From contig OX031062.1 in the NCBI GenBank assembly GCA_943736015.1, forward strand, positions 2,710,501-2,774,500: a stretch of DNA of 64,000 nt, given 5' to 3'. Below are positions 51,122 through 62,200 of the stretch, in pieces. The position numbers were made by a program, and so were the translations under genes. Positions within the stretch are counted from its first letter, which is position 1, and each line of letters begins with the position of its first letter. Source of the DNA: Tridacna crocea (Eukaryota; Mollusca; Bivalvia; Cardiida; Cardiidae). Under the pieces are notes generated by a model. It saw only the letters and a program-made list of their open reading frames with translations, did no database searches and had not been told where the DNA came from.

Positions 51122-51207
51122 TTTTCAGGTTGTACTTTAATTCTGTTCATCCCAAGCTGATGACTGGACTCTTGCTTATCTCACTGCTATGCTGGTTACA
51201 TATTGGT
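50589..51207 (-). CDS. TIMMDC1: Copy 1 first coding exon (with 5' UTR part)
   Basis: Acceptor tttaatcttttgtag at 51208. In-frame stops precede the ATG at 51121, which fixes the start. 177 codons then GA, donor gtaggttc. N terminus MLDTCNHTKLQ..., end SIKEEVDDYIQNETPIERLQ. 51122-51207 is UTR. Confidence 0.68.
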
Positions 51208-51415
51208 CTACAAAAGATTAAAAAGCCAGGAAAAAACAAAATTATGAAAGGATAAATCTCCAAGTAAAGAAAATTATCACGACAGTATTTCAGTACCGAA
51301 TAGTGGGGAAAACTTGTCGCATTCATCGAATATGTGTATGATAAATAACTTTAATTTCTATACAAAGCCATTTCTGTACAAATTTCGTTGCAAATCAAAT
51401 ATAAGATAATTTCAC

Positions 51416-51790
51416 CTTAGAACGACTTTTCTTGGGGCCGCCAGCTCGATACACATTTTCGCGAAAACCAATGTCAAATGCGTTCGAAGCTTCAGGCTCA
51501 TTCAAAAGCATTAACAAGAAATGCCTATGCGGTATGCATATATTTTTTTCATGCGCTTGATACAGCATCACAAGGAAGCCTGCTCCAGAAATTTAATAAG
51601 TTCATTTATACGTCTAGTATTTTTTTGGGCGATGACCTTTTAGGACGGGTAGGTTACCGGTATCCTCATGACTTGTTGGACACGACCGGAATGGTGCAAG
51701 AAGTCGGAGACGGAGCGAGGAAGGTCGACGAGGTGGTTGAGACAATAACTAATCACAATTCATTATTCCAGATAAAAAACTTCTAAAACT
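51416..51790 (-). promoter_or_regulatory. Candidate 5' noncoding exon and CpG-richer promoter zone between the divergent pair
   Basis: Minus-strand donor TCTAAG-gtgaaat at 51415 would splice to 51207. The stretch 51430-51740 has many CpG (TCGACGAGG, GAGACGGAGCGAGG, GCGAAAA). The transcription start is not determinable. Confidence 0.4.
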
Positions 51791-52087
51791 TTTAACCATG
51801 CATGCCAGTGCTATATTTGACCCGGTTAAAACGAATTTCCAGATCAAGTTTGTTTTTATCTCAGTATAATGAGTTTCGCTACAATTTTGTTACGAACCAT
51901 TACTTTTTCGCTACTTCAAAACGAATCGGAAAATGAAATTTAAAAAAAGGCAATCACAAAGTATAACAGAATATTAAACACAAATAGAGCTTCAGACAGA
52001 GGTTGTCTCAATAATGAGAAGCTTCAGTTTTTTTTTTCATGTTTTGACATTTATTGTGCACAGTATTGTCTCAAGCAACAGATATGT

Positions 52088-52316
52088 TTAACTCTTTACC
52101 ACACAAGAAAATTTAAGACTGGTCAAAATTGAAAGCATTTGCAGACGACGAAATAAAGGTGACTGAAAAATTGAAATTTGTTCTGGGAAGGGTAGAAAAC
52201 ACTGTGGGAAAAGGAGAAAATGCTGGTTACCAGCATTTTCTCCCTTTCCCACAGTGTTTTCAAAAGGCTTCTTTCCCAGGGGCGTCAAAAGTAGGGATTG
52301 TGTAGTAATGGGTTAA
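52088..52316. mobile_element. Family A MITE, subfamily ii
   Basis: TTAACTCTTTACCACACAAG...GTGTAGTAATGGGTTAA; CACTGTGGG stem. Confidence 0.88.
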
Positions 52317-52427
52317 ACCCTAGTTTTGTGCTCAGTGAAATTTTTAAACTTCAGATTGCACACAAAATCTGTACAAAGATTTCCTTTGGCATTGTTTTTG
52401 TCTTGATCATCTCCACACCTACCTTCA

Positions 52428-52515
52428 GTCTGAAGGTGTCTGCTCCAATGCTAATTTTATGACTGGTCTTAGTCACAAAAATAGCATCGGAGCAGACACC
52501 TTCAGACTGAAGGTA
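52428..52515. repeat. Long hairpin with palindromic stem ends
   Basis: ACCTTCAGTCTGAAGGTGTC / complement, stem ~34 bp, loop containing ATGACTGGTCTTAGTCAC. The end CCTTCAGTCTGAAGG is itself palindromic. Confidence 0.75.
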
Positions 52516-52559
52516 CTTCACACCTAGAGGCAACCACTCAAAAATTAAGATCTCCTTTT

Positions 52560-52745
52560 GGGACTACAGAGAGGGGGAGTGATTTTAATTTCAAAATTGA
52601 AAACATCAATTACCTCCCACTAAACCATATGCTATGGGTACTCATTAGAATTGTTTCAGTGTGACGATTCTAATGAGTACTCACAAAATATGGTTTAGTT
52701 GAGAGATAAAGGATTTAAAAAAACAATCACTCCCTCTGATCTGGA
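52560..52745. repeat. Foldback element
   Basis: Outer arms GAGGGGGAGTGATT / AATCACTCCCTC; inner arms ACTAAACCATAT and GTACTCATTAGAAT with complements. Confidence 0.7.
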
Positions 52746-52866
52746 GCTCTGACAAAAAAAAACTTGAGAAGCAGAAAATAGCAGAGAATCACTCATTCAA
52801 AAATTAGTAGCTACACGAAGTATTGGCTCATCAGTTATTTGATAAACCTTATGATCTATATTACAG

Positions 52867-53243
52867 ATGAAGTCGCCTATCATCATTGAGAATGAAGCAC
52901 AACCAGATATATCTGCAGTATGTAAAACAAAGATGCCAAAGTGTTTTTTGCATGGAGAAATTCCAACCAAGTTCTCAAACATTGTAGTGAAAGAAAATGT
53001 TCAGATTGAAGACAGACGTCAATTACTTTTTAGAAAACCCAACATGTGCTCTTTCTCAATTTACCGAAAGCTCATGTCAGGTGTAGGAATACATACAGTA
53101 AAATGTGATGCACCAGGGAGATTCCAGGATATGACAATGATGACCAGACGATTAGAAGGACTAGAAAAACTAAATGAGGATGTGGAGGCTTTTATGAAAA
53201 AAGAAACAGGGTTTGAAAGAGTTAAGCGATATTTGATAGTGAA
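52867..53243 (+). CDS. TIMMDC1: Copy 2 exon: N-terminal region
   Basis: 125 codons plus AA; donor gtaagtga. Ends ETGFERVKRYLIV and then Asn completed by the next exon. If not spliced it would stop two bases later. Confidence 0.72.
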
Positions 53244-56200
53244 GTAAGTGAGAGCTGATGGTTTTCATATTAAAGACTGGTCCAAATTGAAAGCATTTGC
53301 AGACGTCAAAATAAAGGTGACTGAAAAATTAAAATTTGGTTTGGGAAGGGTAGAAAACATTTGGTTTGGGAAGGATAGAAAACATTGTGGGAAAAGGAGA
53401 AAATGCTGGTTACCAGCATTTTCTCCTTTTACCACAATATTTTCAAAAGGCCATATTCAAAAGGCCATATTCAAAAGGCTTCTTTCTCTGGGTTGTTAAA
53501 AGTCAGGATTGTGTGGTAAAGAGTTAACCCCTTACTCCATAGATACTCAGTTATACGCATTGCTTGTAGGAGCCTTTGGAAAACATTGTGGCAAAAGGTG
53601 AAATTGCTCGTGACGAGCAATTTCACCTTTTGCCACAATGTTTTCTATGCCATCAAAAGGTGTCCTGTACACATAAGAAACAGCTTCATTTTTGCTGTTA
53701 TTTAGGCTCAATTTGAGATGCCATAGAAATGCCTTACGGGGTAAAGGGTTAAAGGTGGCCCTTCAGATTTTGGGATGAAAAGTTTACAAAAATACAAAAA
53801 ACATATCATTATACTCCCAAAGCCTTTTAATTTTCATTCATAAAATTCTAGTGGTCGAAAACCATCCAACAACAAGAGAAATTAGAGATTTACAACAGCC
53901 CAGGTCGACACCAGCGAGAAACACATTCTAGTTTTACATGAGCAACTCACTCATTTACATATCGGAAACACACAGACAAAGCTTAGAACCCTTCTTAGGG
54001 GTTATTACTGGCATTTCCCACCTGTCTGTTTTTATTTCATGCTTTCCAAAGTAGGATATTGAGAAATAGCAGTGAAAATATTTTTCGATATTCTATGGAT
54101 ACGATCAGTGAAAATACCGATTTTTATATTCTAGTTACCTTGGTATTATGTGCGTGACTCACAACCTGATGGAAATATGACGTCATTTACCTTACTTTTT
54201 ACGCGCTTGACATAATATTTTAATGCTTTGCGATGCGGAGGGGGTACGCCACAGGGAATAATGGGGAAGAACTGTTCTGGATTTTGATACAGCTTCTCCT
54301 AGACAAGGGTAAAAGCATAAAATAAATAGAATGTTTGCCTTTTTTTCGATGAAAGATCGAAATTTATTTCATCTTGTGAAAACCAACAGCTGCACCACTT
54401 GTGAAAATACTACCGATGATGTTCACTCAATGAAATAAATTTCGATCTTTCTCTGAAAAAGAACCAAAAAACAAATATCCTCTATATTTCAATCTTTTTT
54501 ACTTTTGTCATCCTACATTTTTTTTAGCATTTTTTTTTTTAAATATGAAGGAAAGCCTTTCTTTAGGAATTGAAAGTACATGTATGTGTATCTGCAGATG
54601 GCAGGCCGGTTACAAAGACACTGAAGTTATTAGAAAGGTAAAAACATTGTGGGAAAAGGAGAAAATGCTGGTTACCAGCATTTTCTCCTTTCCCAGCAAT
54701 GTTTTTAAAGGGCTTTTTTGTATGGATAAGTAAAACATGCGATTGTTTTGGTAAAGATTTAATGACATTCATTTTCTATTTCCAGCCCAAATACGTTTCC
54801 GGATGAACATCGCAAATTTGTTTTAGCCGGGGTGCAAATCACAGGTTTGGTGGCAATGGCTGGGTTTTTCATTTCTATATATAAGCACAACAAAGCTTTT
54901 AAGGAAAGTAACAAGTTCACGTACAAACAGAGAAAATTTGAGCAGGTAAGTTCCAGCGAAATGTTGAGGTGGTGTCATGATCCCCAGTTTCTAGTGTTAA
55001 ATTGGAAATGTTCCCATCATGGAAATCTTTGCGTTTTTTTGCAAATTGATAAATACTGTGAATGTATTCGCCAGGGTAAATTTCAGCTAGACTTAGGTAT
55101 ATTGTTCTTAGACACCAGGTCATGTAGGGATGATTGACAGGGACCTTTGTTGACATCAGTAAGCGCTTTTTTTTCATCAAAATCAACCAGAATACCAGTC
55201 TGGTGGTGGTTCGTACTGCCAGTTTTAGACAATTAAGTATGCTTGATCGAAGTGAAAATGGAGATTTGTTATTGTTAACCCATTACCCCACAAGGTATTT
55301 CTATGGTATCTCTAATTGACCCTAAGTAACAGCAAAGATGAAGCCGTTTCTTATGTGTATATGGCACCTTTTGAGAGTGTAGAAAACATTGTGGCAAAAG
55401 GTGAAATTGCTCGTCACGAGCAATTTCACCTTTTGCCACAATGTTTTCCAAAGGCTCCTGCAAGCAATGCATAGAAATGAGTACCTATGGAGTAAAGGGT
55501 TAAGCTGAATGATAATAATTATGATTGAAAGCATTTGCAGAGGACATTTTCAAGGTGACTCAAATAGTGCAACTTTGCTTTGGTAGGTTAGAAAACTTTG
55601 TGGGAAAAGGAGAAAATGCTAGTTATCAGCATTTTCTCCTTTTCCTACAATGTCGTTCAAAAGGCTTCTTTCTCAGGTGTGTTAAAAGTCGTCATTGTGT
55701 GATAAAAGGGTTAATAGAAACTCCAAGAAAGCATGCATGCTCTCTAGATGCACGGGCCACCTTGATATTGGTGAAATGTTGTAAACACTATACATGGGCG
55801 GATCCAGAGGGGGGGACCTGGGGTCGGGACCCCCCCCTGGAATTTTGGCAAAAATGTGGTTATCAGATTCATCAAATGGTACTGGTTTGATATTACACAG
55901 CATTTATGTAAAATACAGTCAGTATACCTCCTCATGGTTAGAACTGGAAATGTTGACTTTTCTTGTAAACAGCTTACATCCACTGAAATCCGGAAATCAA
56001 AGCATCATATGATAAGACGAGTGCGTTTTTGGTGGGACCCCCCCTGAGAAAGATATCTGGATCCACGTATGCTATACAATCCTGATTTTACTAAAATAAT
56101 GTTGAATGCCAAATACAATCGTGATATGACAGAAATGCACGTAATTTTATTGATCCTTACTTTGCAGGGTCGAATATCAACCCTTCTTACAAAAGGCGCT

Positions 56201-59200
56201 CAAGCAGGATTCAGAGTTGTTTGGCTTTGTACAAGACTTTTTGCCCCTATGATGTAAGTAATATTGTTCTGCTATGTTCAATGTGTTCCATTTCTATTGG
56301 TTAACCCTTTCCCAAACAAGCCCTGGTTTTTACGTGTCTGCAGTAAAAGTCTTTTGAAAACATTGTGGGAAAAGGAGAAATTGCTCGTTACGAGCAATTT
56401 CTCCTTTTCCCACATTGTTTTCTACCTTTTTTTTGAGAATTTCCTGCCATTTTCTCAAACTCTAAAATTGTCGCCTGCAACCTCTTTCAGTTTTGAAGAG
56501 TCCAAAATTTGTCGTTTGGGAAAGAGTTAATTTATCTCCCTTTGCTAGATAAGACTCAATGTAACCAACTAACACATTGGTCCATTTACATGTATACCTT
56601 TGTTTTCACCCTTGATTCTCTTGGATATATTGCAAGAAGTGCAACATGGTTTTTGACATAAATTAAATTATTTGTTCAAGGTAATCAAGTAACACATCGG
56701 TCCTTTCACCTGTATCCCTTTGTTTTTATCCTTGGTTCTCTTGGGGATGTTGCAATAAATGCAACATGATTTTTGACATAAATGTGTTCAAGATAACCGA
56801 GTAACATATTGGACCTTTTACCTGTAGTCCTTTGTTTTTATCCTTGGTTCTGTTGGGGATGTTGCCATAAATGCGACTTGATTTTTGACATAAATGTGTT
56901 CAAGATAACCGAGTAACATATTGGACCTTTTACTTGTAGTCCTTTGTTTTTATCCTTGGTTCTCTTGGGGATGTTGCAATAAATGCGACTTGATTTTTGA
57001 CATAAATGTGTTCAAGATAACCGAGTAACATATTGGACCTTTTACTTGTAGTCCTTTGTTTTTATCCTTGGTACTGTTTGGGATGTTGCCATAAATGCAA
57101 CTTGATTTTTGACATAAATGTGCAGTCTTCTTGCAGTTTGAAATCAAATCTGCAGGGTCCATATTCACCAACCATTCTTAAGAACATTCTTAGTCTTATT
57201 CTTCAGAATTTTGTCAATGTGAAAGTAATAGAACTTCTGATTGGCTAAACCATTTGGTTTAGCCAATCAGAAGTTCTGTTATTTTCACAGTCGGAAAATC
57301 CTGAAGAATAAGACAAAGAACGTTCTTAGTGAATATGAAAGCTGTTCTAAATATCAGAAAATATGTATAGATTAATTTTTAATAGGTTTAACTCTTTACC
57401 AAACAATCCCAACTTTTAACAACCATGAGAAAGAAGCCTTTTGAAAACATTGTAGGAAAAGGAGAAAATGCTGGAAACCAGCATTTCCTCCTTGTCCTAC
57501 AAAATTTTCTACCCTACCCAAAACAAATTTTAATTTTTGAGTCTTGTCCAAATTATTGTCTGCAAATGCTTTCAGTTTGGACCAGTCTAAAATTTTGTTA
57601 TTTGGTAAAGAGTTAATTGAGATACCATCTCAAGAATACATTTGTCTAGTGCTAGAAAATCAGGGGTAAAAGCCAAGTAATCCCTTTCTTAGGACCAATA
57701 TTGTACAGGGGTCCATTTTAACAAACTGCATAGATTAATGCCATTTTTCGGGGGATTGAATAAACACATGTAGGATTCCTACAATACCCAAATATATTGT
57801 AACGGGAGACTTCTCCACCATGCAGAGCTTCCTCCCGATTTGAGTACAATACCTGACAACTGCGTCAGAGAGATAACTCTTTGGCTGAGTGATTATGGTG
57901 TTAGTCTTTTATTCCTCGAAAAACAAGGATATTTGTCCCTTCAAGGGTTCGAATACGGCCAGATGCAGTTTGTATTTGAGCTATGCATTTATTTTTTTCT
58001 CTTTTACGGACATTGTTCGTAAGATGGGGGATCGCCCAGGATCTGCCATTGAGACATTAATCCCAAAGCCTAATAAGGCTCTGAGTCATTAATAAATGAT
58101 GACTTTAACTCTTTACCAAACAATCCCTACTTTTGACGCCCCTGAGAAAGAAGCTTTTTGAAAACACTGTGGGAAAAGGGGAAAATGCTGGTAACCAGCA
58201 TTTTCTCCTTTTCCCACAGCATTTTCTACCCTTCCCAGAACAAATTTCAATTTTTCAGACACCTTGATTTTGTCGTCTGCAAATGCTTTCAATTTGGACC
58301 AGTCTAAAATTTTCTGGTGTGGTAAAGAGTTAAGTCTTTAACAAAAGACAATAATTAAGACTGGTCCAAAAGGAAAGCATTTGCTGATGACAAAATAAAA
58401 GTGACTGAAAATTTGAAAGTTGTTTTGTGAAGGGTAGAAAACATTGTGGGAAAAGGAGAAAATGCTGGTTACCAGCATTTTCTTCTTTTCCTACAATGTT
58501 TTCTAAAGGCTCCTTTCTCAGGGGCGTCAAAAGTAGGCATTGTGTGGTAATGAGTTAAGAGGGGATGTGTTACTGGAGACCACTCCTCCATGCATAGCTT
58601 TGTCCAGATTTAAATACAATACTTAACAACCACTTCAGAGAGATATCTCTTTGTCTGACTGGTTCTTTACCAAATGACAAAATTGTAGACTAGTCCAAAT
58701 TGATAGCACTTTGCAGACGACATAATAAATGTGGCTTAGAAACTGAATTTTTTTGGGGGGGAAGGGTAGAAAAAATTGTGGGAAAAGGAGAAAATGCTGT
58801 TTACCAGCTTTTTCTCCTTTTCCAACAATGTTTTTGAAAGGCTTCTTTTTCAGGGTTGTTAAAAGTCAGGATTGTGTGGTAAAGAATTAATACACAATCT
58901 TGGCTTTAAAAGAACCATGTAGAAAAAGGCTTTTGAAATCATTGTGTTTATAAGGAGAAAATGCATTTTCTCCTTTTCTTACAATGTTTTCTATCCAGTC
59001 GTCTTTTGAGTAACATTTCATATTTCCGCTACAATTGTAGAGCTTTCAGTTTCTTGTTTGGAGAGAGATTATTTTCCTTTTTGCTTTCAGGGTAGTTACG
59101 TTGGGCCTTACAATCTATTTGAACAATACAAACCCCTTGAATTATGCGCTTGGTTTAGGTAAGTGATATATTTCTATTTTCTGTGAAACAATCCTGTGTT

Positions 59201-62200
59201 TTAGTGACAATGAAAAAAGAGGCTTTACCAAAAGCCTACAATTGTAGAAAAAGGAGAAAATGCTTGTAAGCATTTCTTTTACAGCTTTTTAAAAGAAACT
59301 TTGGAAACAGTGGGAAATAGTAAAAATACTGGTAATTAGCCTTTTTTCTTTTTCCCACAATGTTTTCTAACCTTTAGTAAACAGTTTTCAGTTTTGAGTA
59401 TCATCTTTAGATTGGGTGTTTTCCAAGAAAACTTTGGGATAGTTATGCAGCCCTTGTGTCATTGTCGCTGTACAAAAACTTTGACATTCCCTTTTATTTC
59501 TGTTATAAGTGTAGATATTTACCTCAAAGTTGAACAGTTCTTCACTCTCAAGAGGAAAATAACAAAGGCAGGTTACTGTCAAAGAATTTTTTGACACAGT
59601 TATTCCCCTTTGGGACTTAAAAGTAATAATAAAGGCCAACGGTAAACAAATCAGATGTTGAAATGCATTTGAATTTATGTCATACCATTTGGCTTGCAAC
59701 ACGCGAAAAAGGACATTCGGACATCTGCGTAAAGTGTCGCCTCGGATCTGCCTGTGCAGTCCGCGCAGGCTGATCCGAGACGGCACTTTCCATTTTTATG
59801 ATTTTTTATGTTTTGCGGAAGTCTAGTGAGGAAGAAAATCTAATTTAGACGTAAAGTGCCGTCTCGGATTAGCCTGCGCGGACTGCGCAGGCTGATCCGA
59901 GACGACACTTTACGCAAATGTCCTAATGTCCCTTTTCGTGTGTTGCAAACCATTTAGTAGCATGGATATTATTGTGAAGATGACAATCTGTCATTGTATG
60001 ATAAGTCCAAATGTTAGCTGCTCATAAAGAAACTAATTTCAAAACCCTTGTTGAAACCTGCCAGGTAACTGTGTCTTGTTTACTTTTTACCTCATTTTGA
60101 AGCTCTTTTTTCTGCCAACAGCTAACATCTGGTCCAACCACACAGTAACAGAATATCATTTCCATAATATTTTCCATACTTTTCATGCGCGGATCCAGAT
60201 ATCTTTCTCAGGGGGGGTCCCACCGAAAACGCACTGTCTTATTATATGATACCTTGATTTCCGGATTTCAGTGGATGTACGAATAAGCCGTTTACAAGAA
60301 AAGTCAACGTTTCCAGCTCTAAACATGAGGAGGTCTCCACATTTAGAACCTATTTTTTTAAAAATTTATGACTGTATTTTACATAAATTCTGTGCGATAT
60401 CAAACCAGTCCCATTCATGAATCCAATAACCACTTTTTTGCCAAAATTCCGGGGGGGTGGGGGGGGGGGGATCCGGACCCCCGGTTCCCCCCCTCTGGAT
60501 CCGCCCTTGCTTTTAAATGGAATGATTTAAATGTATTATGACACATGGCTTTGTATTTTTGTCTTTATTGGGCCATTAGATTTGAAAATCAAGCAAGTTT
60601 CAGCTGAACATGCAATACTTTTGTGTTTCTTTAAAAATGTTTTTATTTGGACATGCCTTAACTCTTCACCACACAAGAAAATTTTAGACTGGGCCAAATT
60701 GAAAGCATTTGCAGACAACAAAATAAAGGTGACTGAAAAATTGAAATTTGTTTGGGAAGGGTAGAAAACACTGTGGGAAAAAGGAGAAAATGCTGGTTAC
60801 CAAAAGGCTTCTTTCTCAGGGGCGTCAAAAGTAGGGATTGCATGTTAATTTTTTTACTGTTCCCAACACAAGTTTAAATTTTTGAATCGTGTTTAATTTG
60901 TCGTCTGCAAATGCTTTCAATTTGGACAGGTCTAAAATCTTACCATTTGGTAAAGAGTTGATAAAACATTAATTTTTTTTACAGGGGTCACTAGTGCATT
61001 AAACCGGAACATGATGGCAGGCGGTCTAGGGTTTCTTCATGCTTTTTCTGTGGGCTCTATAATAGGGTAAGTAAGATCACAGGCCTTTGAAGATCCATTT
61101 GTCTATCACGAAACACTAAATTTTCATTAGTCGATCATTGAAGACTGTTACTGAAAATAGTACAGCACCTTTGTGCATCACTTCTGTACTCTATATATGC
61201 AACTCTATTGTACAACAAAATCTTATGTAGTCGAAAAGTGCTGTCTTGGATTAGCCTTCGCGGACTGTGCAGGCTGATCCAAGACGGCACTTTACGCAAA
61301 GGACCGAATACCTCTAGCTGCGTTTTGTAGGCCATATATTATGGTTGCTTAACCCATTACCACACAATCCCTACTTTTGATGCGAGAATGAAGCCTTTAG
61401 GTAACCAGCATTTTCTCCTTTTCCCACAATGTTTTCTACCCTTCAGAAAACAAATTTCAAATGTTCAGTGACTTTTATTTGTCAACTGCAAACACTTTCT
61501 ATTTGAACAAACAAAACATATTATTTTTTGCTAAGGAGTTAATATACGTTGGTTTGCTATATAGAGGTGGTCTCATGGACAAGTTTTTACAGTCACAATT
61601 TTTTATGTTTTCACAGATTAGTGTTGGGAACGGGGATGTATTTTCAACAAAGCAGTACGAATCGAACCCAAGATGTCCTTGACAGGGAAGCTGTTACACA
61701 AAAACTGTATCATGAAAAGTGAGTATACACTTTATTTGTTTATTAACTCTTTACCACACAATCTTTACTTTTAACGACCCTGAGAAAGAAGCCTTTTGAA
61801 AACATTGTGGGAAAAGGAGAAAATGCTGGTAACCAGCATTTTCTTCTTTTCCCACAATGTTTTCTACCCTATTTTAAAGAAAAATCATCTTTTTAGCAAC
61901 TGTTGTCATCTGCAAAATGCTTTCAATTTGGTCTGGTCCAAAATTTGCTGTTTGGGAAAGGGTTAACCCCACAATGTAGTAGAGGGGGGTATACTGGAAT
62001 CTCCATGGCTGTCTGTCCGTCCGTCTGTTCGTTGGTTATTATACCCCCACAGTGTACTGAGGGGAGGTATACTGGAATCACCATGGCTGTCTGTCCGTTT
62101 GTATGTCTTAGACACAAATTTGTCCGCAGCAGTTTTTCATGACATACTGAACTCAAATTTACACACAGGGTTCCTATAATATGATTTGAAGTTGTGCTTG

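Larger units (their letters stand above)
51791..52866. other. Intergenic between head-to-head TIMMDC1-like genes
   Basis: Contains family A (52088-52316), a hairpin (52428-52515) and a foldback (52560-52745); 51791-52080 shows nothing recognised. Confidence 0.5.

Noticed and set aside
51478-51786. Plus-strand open frame of about 100 codons in the divergent promoter zone
   Set aside because: No similarity to the N terminus of either TIMMDC1-like protein, no donor in usable phase; more likely noncoding first-exon or promoter sequence.
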